A stretch of 64,000 bases of DNA from Phycisphaeraceae bacterium (GTDB lineage Bacteria; Planctomycetota; Phycisphaerae; Phycisphaerales; Phycisphaeraceae). This document shows positions 12,479 to 21,444 of the stretch, piece by piece. Within the stretch, counting starts at the first letter, position 1. The number at the start of each line of letters is the position of its first letter. The notes below the pieces were generated by a model. The model saw only the letters and a program-made list of their open reading frames with translations, ran no database searches and had not been told where the DNA came from. The position numbers and the translations under genes are program-made. The stretch covers positions 286,619 to 350,618 of the forward strand of contig JANQSF010000134.1 in NCBI GenBank assembly GCA_028284155.1, in the 5' to 3' direction.

Positions 12479-13252
12479 ATGCCCGAAATGGCAAGATCGA
12501 TGAGAGCAGCGGCTTACGCGGCGGTTGTCGTATTGGTTTATGCCATGTCGAGCACGGTCCAAGCGGGACCGGTCACCATTGACGACGGCCAGATCAAAGT
12601 ATCAGTGAGGCGGGGGGAACCTCCAGCTTCAACGCCTTCAATGTCAACCGACGCCGAGTTTGGCACGGGCATGCTATCAGTTCAAGACAATGTGCTTCCG
12701 TCGAACATCGCAACCGTAGAGTATGACTTATCGCAAACCGGATTCATCATTGACAGCACGCTCGAGATCGATACTCGCAAAGGGTCACTGGCGAGATCAT
12801 TCGACACGGGCATGAACTTCATCAAGTTCACTGTTACTCAAAACGGTACTTACGACCTGTCTGGATACATCTCCGCAACCAATCATGCCAAAGTAACGCT
12901 GAAGGTCGTATTGTGGGATGTGACAGCCGGCACACAGGAACTTTTCAGCAACGAACAAGTCAGTATCAACACGCCGGACGAAGTGCTAACTCTAGGGGAA
13001 ACAGGAGGCGATTCGACTAACACTCTATCAGGCAGCCTTACGGGCAGTTTGATCGCGGGCCATTCTTATTCTTTCTTCTACGAGACAGAGATCATCAACT
13101 CAAACAACACCACGCACCTTGCCTCGTCTACATCCGCTACATCGAACATTACCCTCGCCCTGACCGTCCCCAGCCCCGCCGCGGCGGGACTGGGCCTTCC
13201 GTTACTTGGGATGCTTGGCATGTCGCGTCCTCGTCGTCGCCGGTCGTTCTGA
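12479..13252 (+). CDS. Secreted protein with PEP-CTERM-like sorting signal
   Basis: About 257 residues. The ATG at 12479 lies eight bases after GGAG; a GTG further upstream is less likely. A signal peptide (hydrophobic run ending STVQA) precedes a Ser/Thr/Asn-rich, probably beta-structured domain. The C-terminus carries VPSPAAAGLGLPLLGMLG followed by an Arg cluster, a variant of the PEP-CTERM tripartite signal that exosortases recognise. It is therefore likely to be surface-anchored or exported. The function of the beta domain is unknown. No exosortase gene lies in this window. Confidence 0.82.
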   Translation: MPEMARSMRAAAYAAVVVLVYAMSSTVQAGPVTIDDGQIKVSVRRGEPPASTPSMSTDAEFGTGMLSVQDNVLPSNIATVEYDLSQTGFIIDSTLEIDTRKGSLARSFDTGMNFIKFTVTQNGTYDLSGYISATNHAKVTLKVVLWDVTAGTQELFSNEQVSINTPDEVLTLGETGGDSTNTLSGSLTGSLIAGHSYSFFYETEIINSNNTTHLASSTSATSNITLALTVPSPAAAGLGLPLLGMLGMSRPRRRRSF

Positions 13253-13502
13253 ACAACTGAATGCGAACAGTGACCGACCCCGCATTGCCGGGCGTTGTTT
13301 GCTGCGCCGATTCTGTCGCGCGCTTGTTAGTTGTTTGCGTGTCAAGCAGCGGTCTTGCTGCACTTAGGACCGACCAGAGCACGCATCCGCATATCCGGCT
13401 TTCCCCCATAGCACTGAAGGGACACACGCCCATGGCTGGTTGAGCGCGATGAGTCTAAAAGAGTGGCCTCATACCGATGTGGGCCTCGTTTCTTTGTCAC
13501 CC

Positions 13503-14057
13503 ATGGCCAAACCCGACTCGGACAGGACGTCACCGGCTGCCCCGCAGGCCTCTACACGCCGCAGTTTCGTGGGTGGTGCTTGCGCAGCGGCGATGGCCGG
13601 CGGGTTGGCCGCGTCGTACGGGACGTTCTTCGCTTATTCAGGTCGTTTCCTCTACCCCGCTCGGCCGGCTGAGCGCGGGTGGATGTACGTGGCCGTCGCA
13701 AACGACCTGCAAGTGGGCGACGCGTTGACGTATCGCACACCGGCCGGCGCGGGCGTGACCGTCGCGAGGCAGGGCGACGAGGGCGGTGTCGGAGATTTCA
13801 TCGCGCTGTCGAGTGTCTGCCCGCACCTGGGCTGCCAGGTCTTTTGGGAAGCCAACAACGATCGCTTCTTCTGCCCATGCCACAACGGCGCGTTCGACCC
13901 GTCGGGCAAGCCGAAATCCGGGCCGGTCGCGGAGGCCAACCAATCGCTCCCCGAGTATGAGCTGCGGATCGAGGACGGCCTTCTGATGATCAATGTCGAG
14001 TTGGAGTCGTTGGTCAGCGTCTCAACCCGGCAGCCACGCGACGAAAGGACGGCCTGA
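13503..14057 (+). CDS. Rieske iron-sulfur protein of a bc complex
   Basis: The ATG at 13503 opens a Tat-type N-terminus (STRRSFVGGACAAAMAGG) followed by a membrane anchor. The Rieske cluster ligands are seen in CPHLGC and CPCHNGAFD (residues ~110-135), giving a [2Fe-2S] cluster bound by two Cys and two His. The protein passes electrons from quinol at cytochrome b to a cytochrome c. The cytochrome b gene starts two bases after the stop, and an octaheme cytochrome follows, so the three form one respiratory unit. Confidence 0.93.
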   Translation: MAKPDSDRTSPAAPQASTRRSFVGGACAAAMAGGLAASYGTFFAYSGRFLYPARPAERGWMYVAVANDLQVGDALTYRTPAGAGVTVARQGDEGGVGDFIALSSVCPHLGCQVFWEANNDRFFCPCHNGAFDPSGKPKSGPVAEANQSLPEYELRIEDGLLMINVELESLVSVSTRQPRDERTA

Positions 14058-14058
14058 C

Positions 14059-15108
14059 ATGGCTTCGATCGTCGCCTGGTTCCGTCAGCGCATCCCGCTC
14101 TCGGGCGTCAAGCTGCGCGAGCTGACGAACGAGCCGGTCCCCAACCACCTCAAGACCTGGTGGTGGTGCCTGGGCGGCACGCCGGCTTACTTGTTCGTCG
14201 TGCAGATCATCACGGGCATCCTGCTGGCGTTCTACTACGAGCCGTCGCCGCAGACGGCGTACGAATCGGTGCGGTACATCACGGAAGAGGCGGCGTTCGG
14301 CTGGTACATCCGGAGTGTGCACAAGTGGGCGGCGACGCTCATGATCGCGGCGGTCATCCTGCACCAGATCCGCGTCTTCTTCACCGGCGCGTACCGCAAG
14401 CCGCGCGAGCTGAACTGGATGATCGGCTGCTGCCTGCTCATGTGCACGCTGGTCATCGGCTTCACCGGCTACAGCCTGGTCTACGAACAGCTCAGCTACT
14501 GGGGCGCGACGGTCGGTGCGAATATCGCCGACACCGTGCCGTTCGTCGGCGGGTTCTTCAAGCAGATGTTGTTGGCCGGCGAGACGTACAACGAGCGGAC
14601 GTTGCCGCGGTTCTTCATCCTGCACGCGGCCGTGCTGCCGACGGTCATGATCCTGTTGATCACGATCCACATTTTCTTCATCCGGCTGCAAGGCGTCACC
14701 GAGTTCCGCTTCGGTGACGAACCTACGGACCAGCCGACGCACTACCAGTTCTTCCCGGACCACCTGATGAAAGAGCTGATCATCGGCCTGGTCCTGATGA
14801 TCCTGCTGAGCGCCTTGGCCACGGCGTTGCCGGTCACGATGGGCCCGCCGGCCGACCCGCTGACGACGCCCGAGGTGATTAAACCCGAGTGGTTCTTCTA
14901 CGCGACGTTCCGCTGGCTGAAGATGTTCACCGGCGTCGCGGCCGTGCTGAGCATGGGGTTCATCGTGTTCGTCATGTTCATTTGGCCGTTCATCGACGCG
15001 GCGGTTCGGCGGTTCCTCCCACGCAGTGAGTTCAGCGTGTGGGTCGGCATCCTCGGCGCGGCCGCGATCATCGGGCTGACCGTATACGAAGCGTTGGTCG
15101 TGCATTGA
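14059..15108 (+). CDS. Cytochrome b of bc-type complex
   Basis: A 349-residue membrane protein with the cytochrome b/b6 fold. The first hydrophobic segments carry the His pairs for the two b hemes (SVHKWAATLMIAAVILHQ and ILHAAVLPTVMILLITIH). The Qo-site region appears as PEWFF (...VIKPEWFFYATFRW...). The length combines the b6-like N-terminal part with a subunit IV-like C-terminal part. It oxidises quinol in the inner membrane together with the Rieske protein encoded just upstream. The partner that accepts electrons is presumably the octaheme cytochrome encoded next. Confidence 0.93.
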   Translation: MASIVAWFRQRIPLSGVKLRELTNEPVPNHLKTWWWCLGGTPAYLFVVQIITGILLAFYYEPSPQTAYESVRYITEEAAFGWYIRSVHKWAATLMIAAVILHQIRVFFTGAYRKPRELNWMIGCCLLMCTLVIGFTGYSLVYEQLSYWGATVGANIADTVPFVGGFFKQMLLAGETYNERTLPRFFILHAAVLPTVMILLITIHIFFIRLQGVTEFRFGDEPTDQPTHYQFFPDHLMKELIIGLVLMILLSALATALPVTMGPPADPLTTPEVIKPEWFFYATFRWLKMFTGVAAVLSMGFIVFVMFIWPFIDAAVRRFLPRSEFSVWVGILGAAAIIGLTVYEALVVH

Positions 15109-15230
15109 CGGGGAGAGGGACCAAGGGACCAAGCCACCAAAGGATTCAAGACCGAACACAACTGCCGGACTCGACTCAAACCACCCGGACCAACGCCCTT
15201 GATGGCTTGATCGCTTGATCCCTCGATGGC
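15109..15230. repeat. Low-complexity inverted-repeat spacer
   Basis: GGGACCAAGGGACCAAGCCACC-type left arm at ~15115-15140 and a complementary GATGGCTTGATCGCTTGATCCC-type right arm at ~15201-15230 enclose a neutral centre. It separates the cytochrome b gene from the octaheme cytochrome gene. Confidence 0.6.
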
Positions 15231-15289
15231 TTTTTAGCTGGTCCAACTGACACCGTCGCAACAGGTTTAATCGCTGAGAGTTTTCACCC

Positions 15290-16966
15290 ATGAGCCTTCG
15301 CAGCAAACAGATCATCATCGCCCTGCTTTCGATCGTGTTTCTGGCGTCGCTGATCCTCGTGCAGTACCGCGAGGTCGCGCACCGGCGTGAGCAGGCCGGC
15401 CTCCGTGCGCCGCACATCGTGATCCCCGCCAGCTCGAAACAGTGCGTCGAGTGTCACAACCAGCAGACGCCGGGCATCATCGCGCACTGGGAGAACAGCA
15501 CGCACGCGCTCAAGGGTGTGGGCTGCGTCGAGTGCCACACGGCCGACGCGGAGGACCCGGACGCGTTCACGCACTACGGGACGACGATCGCCACCATCGT
15601 GACGCCGCTCGATTGCTCGCGCTGCCATGAACACGAATACCAGGAGTTCGCGCACAGCCACCACGCCAAGGGCGGGAACATCCTTGCTTCACTGGACAAC
15701 TTCCTGGCCGAGACGGTCGAAGGCTCACGCGAGCCGTTCAACCCGCACTCCCCCACACCCGGTCGCGCGTTCGACAAGGTCAACGGTATGGCAAGCGCTT
15801 TCAGCGGTTGCCAGCAATGCCACGGGTCGAAGATCGCCCTGACTTCGACATCCGGCGCGATGATCACCGTCGACGACCTGAAGCCGGACAAAGACGGCAA
15901 ACCCACCAACAAAGAGATCCTCCGCGACATCATGAAGAAGGACATGGGCGTCGCGGGCCAACGGCCTGTCTTCCACGCCGGCACTTGGCCGAACACCGGC
16001 ATCGGTCGGATCAACCTCGACGGCTCACGCGGGTCGTGTTCAGCCTGCCACAGCCGACACGATTTCTCGCCTCGTCGCGCCCGGCAGCCGGAGAACTGCG
16101 CCAAGTGCCACCTCGGCCCGGACCACCCTCAGAAGGAGATCTTCGAGGAGTCGAAGCACGGTGTCGCCTACCGCGACCTGAAAGACCACATGAACCTCGA
16201 CGCCAAGAGTTGGGTGCTCGGCAAGGACTACGCCGAGGCGCCCACGTGCGCGACGTGCCATATGTCAGGCCACCTGCGCAACGACGGCAAGATCACGCAC
16301 GACCCCGGCCGACGCATCAGTTGGACCAACCGCCCGCCGGTGAGTCGGTGGATGGACACGGACAAGGACCACGTCATCATCGGCGAGACCGACCCGGCCG
16401 AGCGTCAGAAGCGGCTGGCGGATGGCGGCGACACCGGCATGGCCAAACGCGAACGCATGAAAATGGTGTGCTCGCACTGCCACACACCGGACTATGTCAA
16501 TGCCTTCTACCAACAGTACGACGACCTGATCGTCCTCTACAACGAGAAGTTCGCCAAGCCCGGCCAGGCGATCATGGCTGCTCTCCTGCAAAACGACCTG
16601 CGCACCAAGACGCAGTTTGACGAAGAGATCGAGTGGACGTGGTTCTACCTGTGGCACCACGAAGGCCGACGTGCCCGTCACGGTGCGAGCATGATGGCGC
16701 CGGACTACACGCACTGGCACGGCATGTACGAGGTAGCGGAACGCTTCTACATGGAATTGATCCCGCAAGCGCGTGAGATCACCGAACACGCGGCTGAACA
16801 CGGCAAAGCCGACCAAGCCAAGGCTGTCAACGACGTGATCGACGCGATACTCGCCCGCCCCGAACACAAGTGGTTCTCGGAAGGCGCAGCGGAGGACGCC
16901 GAACGCATCCGCAAAGCCATGGAAGAACGCTACGGCAAACAGACGGGCAAACCGAAGCAGGAGTAA
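15290..16966 (+). CDS. Membrane-anchored octaheme cytochrome c, HAO-like
   Basis: A 558-residue protein with an N-terminal uncleaved-looking helix (residues ~8-26) and eight CxxCH heme motifs starting at residues 52, 79, 109, 174, 250, 270, 320 and 394. Heme number, spacing and the C-terminal helical domain fit the hydroxylamine oxidoreductase family. The segment MMAPDYTHWHGMYE (residues 468-481) is where HAO places the tyrosine that cross-links to the catalytic heme; Tyr473 or Tyr480 could serve, but this needs an alignment. Depending on that, the enzyme may oxidise hydroxylamine/hydrazine or reduce nitrite. It sits directly after the Rieske/cytochrome b genes, so it probably exchanges electrons with the quinone pool. 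Confidence 0.88.
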   Translation: MSLRSKQIIIALLSIVFLASLILVQYREVAHRREQAGLRAPHIVIPASSKQCVECHNQQTPGIIAHWENSTHALKGVGCVECHTADAEDPDAFTHYGTTIATIVTPLDCSRCHEHEYQEFAHSHHAKGGNILASLDNFLAETVEGSREPFNPHSPTPGRAFDKVNGMASAFSGCQQCHGSKIALTSTSGAMITVDDLKPDKDGKPTNKEILRDIMKKDMGVAGQRPVFHAGTWPNTGIGRINLDGSRGSCSACHSRHDFSPRRARQPENCAKCHLGPDHPQKEIFEESKHGVAYRDLKDHMNLDAKSWVLGKDYAEAPTCATCHMSGHLRNDGKITHDPGRRISWTNRPPVSRWMDTDKDHVIIGETDPAERQKRLADGGDTGMAKRERMKMVCSHCHTPDYVNAFYQQYDDLIVLYNEKFAKPGQAIMAALLQNDLRTKTQFDEEIEWTWFYLWHHEGRRARHGASMMAPDYTHWHGMYEVAERFYMELIPQAREITEHAAEHGKADQAKAVNDVIDAILARPEHKWFSEGAAEDAERIRKAMEERYGKQTGKPKQE

Positions 16967-17042
16967 GGCGCGTCCTGTTCCTTCGCGGGCGGGGGCGCTG
17001 ACAGCCCCGCCGCCGCAACGCCGTCACGCCTTATGATCTGTC

Positions 17043-17333
17043 ATGGCGCAGTATCAGGCAGAGGACGGACGCGAAGACCGGCACGGCGAGATGACCGGCG
17101 CGATCTCGGTCAATCTGGTTCTCTGCTGCCCGCCCGTCACCGCGTGGTGCGTGTTCATCGGCCCGTGGCTGTTCGCCGACCGCGTTTGGCTGACGGTAAC
17201 GACAGGCGTCGCGATGGCGCTCGTCCTGCCGCTGGCCTTGCTCAAGCCAAGCCGGTCGCTGTGGGCGTGGCTGAGCGATTGGGCGGGGCGGGTTGAGGGG
17301 GATGAAGGCGGACAGGAAGGCACGGAGGGTTGA
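17043..17333 (+). CDS. Small membrane protein, hypothetical
   Basis: A 96-residue frame with two hydrophobic segments (about residues 22-45 and 50-68) ending in an acidic Gly-rich tail. No family is recognised and the ribosome-binding site is weak. The tail overlaps the left arm of an inverted repeat, so the gene is uncertain. Confidence 0.45.
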   Translation: MAQYQAEDGREDRHGEMTGAISVNLVLCCPPVTAWCVFIGPWLFADRVWLTVTTGVAMALVLPLALLKPSRSLWAWLSDWAGRVEGDEGGQEGTEG

Positions 17334-17480
17334 TGTACCGAACGACCGTCTCGTAACGTGCATGTAAGGCTGCCGCCTGACGAAGCTTTGACCTAGGGCA
17401 GCCCAATGGGCACGCCGCCAAACGGGCCGTCCAATAAACAACCCCTTCGTGCCTCCGTGCCTTCGTGCCTTGCCCCCTCC
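17295..17480. repeat. Inverted-repeat spacer of GGCACGAAGG units
   Basis: Left arm at ~17300-17330 (GAAGGCGGACAGGAAGGCAC) and right arm at ~17443-17475 (CTTCGTGCCTCCGTGCCTTCGTGCC) are complementary. The stretch to 17640 holds no other recognisable feature. Confidence 0.6.
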
Positions 17481-17640
17481 CTTTCTGGCGTCGCAAGCCC
17501 GCGCACGCCGATTCCAGAAGAGACATCGTGCGACTCCCCTCCCGCTCTGCGCTATCGCGTGGCTGTGGGTGGCGGACGTTTGTGGGGCAATTCTGGATCG
17601 CCAGGGCCAAGGAAGGTCAACCACACTCGGAAGCGTAACC

Positions 17641-17919
17641 ATGAATCGACGGATCGAACTGCAGTGTGCCACCGATGAGCACGGTCAGCCCGGAGTTCAA
17701 TTCTTTGTCCCGGCCGACCAGATGCCCGAACTGCTCGACGCACTCGAACTCGCGGCGGACGACGGAAACCACGACACCATCGACCAGTTGCTGGTCCAGC
17801 TCGATCGCCTGATCAAGCGGGCCTCCGACGCCGGCGACGACTGGGCGACCCAGTTGCTGACCGAGTTGGAACAGGCTGTAGACCTGTCACGCGACCAGTT
17901 GCTCCGCCGGGCGGGGTAG
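17641..17919 (+). CDS. Small acidic hypothetical protein
   Basis: A 92-residue frame from the ATG at 17641, rich in Asp, Glu and Leu and predicted to be mostly helical. Not recognised. Its codon use is like that of neighbouring genes, and a longer upstream extension of the frame runs through repeat sequence, so the internal ATG is preferred. It lies between two inverted-repeat spacers. Confidence 0.55.
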   Translation: MNRRIELQCATDEHGQPGVQFFVPADQMPELLDALELAADDGNHDTIDQLLVQLDRLIKRASDAGDDWATQLLTELEQAVDLSRDQLLRRAG

Positions 17920-17925
17920 GCTTGG

Positions 17926-18035
17926 CAGGGACGAGGGACAAGCGACTAGCCACAAGGGAGAATGACCGGGCTGCCCAAACAGTCGCTCGCTGTCTCTGCC
18001 CTCGTCGCTAGTCGCTTGTCCCTCATCCCTACCCT
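17926..18035. repeat. Inverted-repeat spacer of GGGACAAGCGAC units
   Basis: GGGACGAGGGACAAGCGACTAGC at ~17930-17952 is mirrored by its complement at ~18005-18030. Another example of the low-complexity palindromic spacers seen across the window. Confidence 0.65.
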
Positions 18036-18101
18036 CCTTGCATTTCCCCGCCAATCCGCCAAAGATAGCCGCTCACCCCACTTCGTGGAGGAGCGGTCCA
18101 C

Positions 18102-20054
18102 ATGCCCGCAATCGCCCCGTCGTCCCCCCCGTCCCCCCGGTCCCCCATGACCGCCCGCGAACGCCTGGTGACCGCCGTCTATGACGACGCGGCGCAGGTC
18201 GCCATCGCCGTTGCGCAGGAGATCGCCAGCCTCATCCGCGAGCGCGCGGCCGCCGGCCAAATGGCTGTGCTCGGCTTGGCCACCGGCTCGACGCCTGTCG
18301 GCGTCTACGACGAGTTAGTGCGCATGCACAACGAGCAGAAGCTCTCGTTCAAGAACGTCATCACGTTCAATCTCGACGAGTACTTCCCGATGCAGCGGAA
18401 GGAGTTGCAGAGCTACCACCGCTTTATGCGGGAACACCTGCACGACCTGGTCGACATCGACCCGGGCAACGCGCACATCCCCGACGGCACGCTCGACATC
18501 GCCGACGTGCAGCAGCACTGCATCGACTACGAGAAGAAGATCGACGACGCCGGCGGCATCGACATCCAACTCCTGGGCATCGGCCGAACGGGCCACATCG
18601 GGTTCAACGAACCGGGTTCGAGCAAGGAATCGCTGACCCGCCTGATCACGCTCGACCGCGTGACCCGCCTCGACGCGGCCAGCGACTTCTTTGGCGAAGA
18701 GTATGTGCCCCGCCGCGCGATCACGATGGGCGTCGGCACGATCCTCAAAGCCAAGCGCATCTTCCTGCTCGCATTCGGCGAACACAAAGCGCCGATCATC
18801 GCGCAGGCCGTCGAGGGCGACATCTCCCCGCACGTCAGCGCGAGCTATCTTCAGGAACACGACAACGCGCAGGTCATGCTCGACACCGCGGCCGCGGCCG
18901 AGTTGACCCGTTACAACACGCCCTGGCTGCTCGGCCCCGTCGACTGGGACGCGCAGCGCATCCGCAAGGCGACCATCTGGCTTGCCCGCCACCTCAAGAA
19001 ACCCATTCTCAAACTGACCGAAGGCGACTACAACGAGGCCGGCCTGCAAGACCTGTTGGCGGGGCACGGCCCGGCCTACGAAATCAACATCCAGGTCTTC
19101 CGCTCGCTGCAGGACACGATCACCGGTTGGCCCGGCGGCAAGCCGGCCGGCCGAGCGGCCGAACGCCCCACGCCCAACCGTCGGGCCGGCGATGACATCT
19201 TCCCCAAGCGCGTCGTCATCTTTTCTCCGCACCCGGACGACGACGTGATCTCCATGGGCGGCACGCTGCTCCGCCTGGTCGATCAGGGCCACGAAGTGCA
19301 CGTCGCTTACCAGACGTCGGGCAACATCGCCGTGTTCGACGAAGACGCGATCCGCTTCGCCGACTTCGCCAACGAGTTCAACGCGATGTTCGGCATCGAC
19401 CCGGAGAACACCGCCAAGATCGAGGAGCACATCGAGGAGTTCCTGCGCAACAAGGAGCCGGGCCAGGTCGACAGCCCAAAGGTGCAGAAGATCAAAGGCC
19501 TGATCCGCCGCGGCGAGGCCCGCGCGGCCGGCCGATACTGCGGCGTGCCCTATGAGCAACTGCACTTCCTGGACATGCCGTTCTACGAGACAGGACGAGT
19601 TCGCAAAAACCCGCCCGACGAGAAGGACGAGAAGAAGGTCGCAGACCTGCTGCAACAGGTTAAGCCGCATCAGATTTACGCGGCCGGCGACCTGTCCGAC
19701 CCGCACGGCACGCATCGCGTGTGCCTGAACGTCATCTTCAAGGTCATGCACGACCTGGCGAACGAAGACTGGGCCAAACAGTGCGTGCTCTGGCTCTACC
19801 GCGGCGCTTGGCAGGAATGGGGTGTCGAAGACATCGAGATGGCCGTGCCGATCGCGCCGGTCGAACTGATGCGCAAACGCAAAGCGATCTTCAAACACGA
19901 GTCGCAGAAAGACGCCGCGCTGTTCCCCGGAACGGACACCCGCGAGTTCTGGGAACGGGCTGAAGACCGCAACCGCGCCACCGCGCAGCTCTACGACCAA
20001 CTCGGTTTGGCCGAGTATGAAGCGATCGAGGGTTTCGTGCGGTGGAAGGGCTGA
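18102..20054 (+). CDS. Glucosamine-6-phosphate deaminase fused to PIG-L/LmbE deacetylase
   Basis: A 650-residue two-domain enzyme. Residues ~20-290 are NagB-like: LGLATGSTP, NLDEYFP and GIGRTGHIGFNEPGS are the phosphate-binding and catalytic segments of the deaminase that converts glucosamine-6-phosphate to fructose-6-phosphate. Residues ~368-640 are a PIG-L/LmbE domain with the zinc motif SPHPDDDVISMGG, which removes N-acetyl groups from GlcNAc-type substrates. One polypeptide could thus deacetylate and deaminate amino sugars. The start ATG at 18102 follows GGAGGAG; an internal ATG at 18147 is possible. The motif has a third Asp where many relatives have Glu (HPDDE). Confidence 0.9.
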   Translation: MPAIAPSSPPSPRSPMTARERLVTAVYDDAAQVAIAVAQEIASLIRERAAAGQMAVLGLATGSTPVGVYDELVRMHNEQKLSFKNVITFNLDEYFPMQRKELQSYHRFMREHLHDLVDIDPGNAHIPDGTLDIADVQQHCIDYEKKIDDAGGIDIQLLGIGRTGHIGFNEPGSSKESLTRLITLDRVTRLDAASDFFGEEYVPRRAITMGVGTILKAKRIFLLAFGEHKAPIIAQAVEGDISPHVSASYLQEHDNAQVMLDTAAAAELTRYNTPWLLGPVDWDAQRIRKATIWLARHLKKPILKLTEGDYNEAGLQDLLAGHGPAYEINIQVFRSLQDTITGWPGGKPAGRAAERPTPNRRAGDDIFPKRVVIFSPHPDDDVISMGGTLLRLVDQGHEVHVAYQTSGNIAVFDEDAIRFADFANEFNAMFGIDPENTAKIEEHIEEFLRNKEPGQVDSPKVQKIKGLIRRGEARAAGRYCGVPYEQLHFLDMPFYETGRVRKNPPDEKDEKKVADLLQQVKPHQIYAAGDLSDPHGTHRVCLNVIFKVMHDLANEDWAKQCVLWLYRGAWQEWGVEDIEMAVPIAPVELMRKRKAIFKHESQKDAALFPGTDTREFWERAEDRNRATAQLYDQLGLAEYEAIEGFVRWKG

Positions 20055-20328
20055 TCGGGATGTGCGATGTTCGATCGGCGACGTGTGATGTCCGGAGGTA
20101 ACGGTTCATGCCATGCCAAGCGTCTGTCTCGTGCCACGGCCGTGTCGGCCGTGTGGTGCAATAGGCTGTATCGCACGGCCGACACGGCCGTGGCACGAAA
20201 CCGCACGTCACAGCGAACCGCCGCTGGCTGCATGTGACATTGCACACCAGACGACATCGCGATAGCTTGGACGACTCAGCGCGATTCCTCTGACATCGAA
20301 CATCCAACATCGCACATCGGAGATCTAC
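20055..20328. repeat. Nested inverted-repeat spacer
   Basis: The outer arms consist of GATGTGCGATGTTCGATCGG-type units (20058-20095, complement at ~20295-20322), like those at 3205-3280. An inner palindrome of CGTGCCACGGCCGTGTCGGCC type spans ~20131-20201. Confidence 0.7.
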
Positions 20329-21168
20329 ATGGCTTCCCAGTCCCCCGAGCAACTCGGCGTCTGTAGCTGGTCAACCCTCGCCGAAAGCCCCGCCGACCTG
20401 GTCGATAAGGTGCAGTCCATCGGTGTCAAGCGTGTGCAACTCGCCCTGACCGCCCACCGCGGCGACCTCGGCGACTGGGCCGCCGCGCCCGAGGCGCTCA
20501 AGGCCGTGGGCGTCGAGGTCGTCTCCGGCATGTTTGGCACGAAAGGCGAAGACTACTCGACGCCGCAGACGATCAAGGCCACCGGCGGCGTCATCCCCGA
20601 CGAGCACTGGGAAGAAAACCAGCGCATCTGCAAGGCCGCGTGCGAGACGGCCGCGAACATGGGGCTCAAGCTGGTCAGCACGCACGCCGGCTTCCTGCCG
20701 CACGACCCAGCCGACCCCGACTTCGCCAAACTGCTCGACCGCATCGTCACGTTCGCGAAGATGCACGCCGACCACGGCCTGACCATGCTGTTCGAGACGG
20801 GGCAGGAGTCAGCCGACTCGCTCACGCAATTCCTCAACGCCGTGCATGAGACCGGCGCGACGAACGTCGGCGTCAACTTCGACCCAGCCAACATGTTGCT
20901 GTACGACATGGGCGACCCCGTCGAGTCGCTGCGCAAGCTCATGCCGCACGTCCAGTCCGTCCACATCAAAGACGCCAATGTCCCGACCACCCCCGGCACG
21001 TGGGGCGAAGAAGTCGTCGTCGGCACCGGCCAGGTCGATTGGCCCGCGTTCCTGAACGTCCTGAACGAAGCCGACTACACCGGCGACCTGATCTTCGAAC
21101 GCGAGGCGGGCGACGATCGGGTTGGCGATATCAAGCAAGGCATCGCGAATCTGTCGGCGCTGATGTGA
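20329..21168 (+). CDS. Sugar phosphate isomerase/epimerase (TIM barrel)
   Basis: A 279-residue protein of the xylose isomerase-like/AP endonuclease 2 barrel family. Typical segments are LGVCSWST at the N-terminus, LVSTHAGF, MLFETGQE and GVNFDPANML with likely metal-ligand Glu, Asp and His residues, then VHIKDAN and DLIFEREAGD. There is no signal peptide, so it is cytoplasmic. It probably isomerises a sugar or cyclitol; the substrate is unknown. It stands alone between two repeat-filled spacers. Confidence 0.85.
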   Translation: MASQSPEQLGVCSWSTLAESPADLVDKVQSIGVKRVQLALTAHRGDLGDWAAAPEALKAVGVEVVSGMFGTKGEDYSTPQTIKATGGVIPDEHWEENQRICKAACETAANMGLKLVSTHAGFLPHDPADPDFAKLLDRIVTFAKMHADHGLTMLFETGQESADSLTQFLNAVHETGATNVGVNFDPANMLLYDMGDPVESLRKLMPHVQSVHIKDANVPTTPGTWGEEVVVGTGQVDWPAFLNVLNEADYTGDLIFEREAGDDRVGDIKQGIANLSALM

Positions 21169-21179
21169 GTCTGGACGAC

Positions 21180-21430
21180 CAACGGGTTGAACCACCGAGA
21201 ACACAGAGGACACAGAGAAGAAGAGAAGAAGAGTGGGGAGAGGGAGATCGAATCGATGAGCATTGGGTGCCTGTGAATGAGCGAAGCGTTTCGCGGATTT
21301 GGACGCCCCCGATCCGTGAAGCGCTTCGCTTATTCACAGGCACCCGACTCACCCCTCTCATTTGCCTCGTCTTCTCCCTCTCGGTGCTCTCGGTGACCTC
21401 GGTGGTTAAACTCATACACGACACACACCC
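21180..21430. repeat. Inverted-repeat spacer of ACCACCGAGAACACAGAGG units
   Basis: Arms at ~21188-21235 and ~21363-21410 are complementary (AACCACCGAGAACACAGAGG against CTCGGTGACCTCGGTGGTT). The 81-bp palindromic repeat copy 1 lies inside. Confidence 0.65.
21265..21345. repeat. 81-bp dispersed palindromic repeat, copy 1
   Basis: GGGTGCCTGTGAATGAGCG on the left and CGCTTATTCACAGGCACCC on the right form the outer stem; the inner arms contain AAGCGTTTCGCGGAT and its near complement. Copies 2 and 3 are at 27460 and 38667. Confidence 0.88.
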
Positions 21431-21444
21431 CAAGAGGTGACACC

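Noticed and set aside
14014..15417. 467-codon open frame on the minus strand
   Set aside because: It is antisense to cytochrome b and to the start of the octaheme gene; it is rich in Arg, Asp and His and arises from GC-biased third positions.
18315..20000. 561-codon open frame on the minus strand
   Set aside because: Antisense to the NagB/PIG-L gene, whose motifs are unambiguous; the antisense product has no domain.
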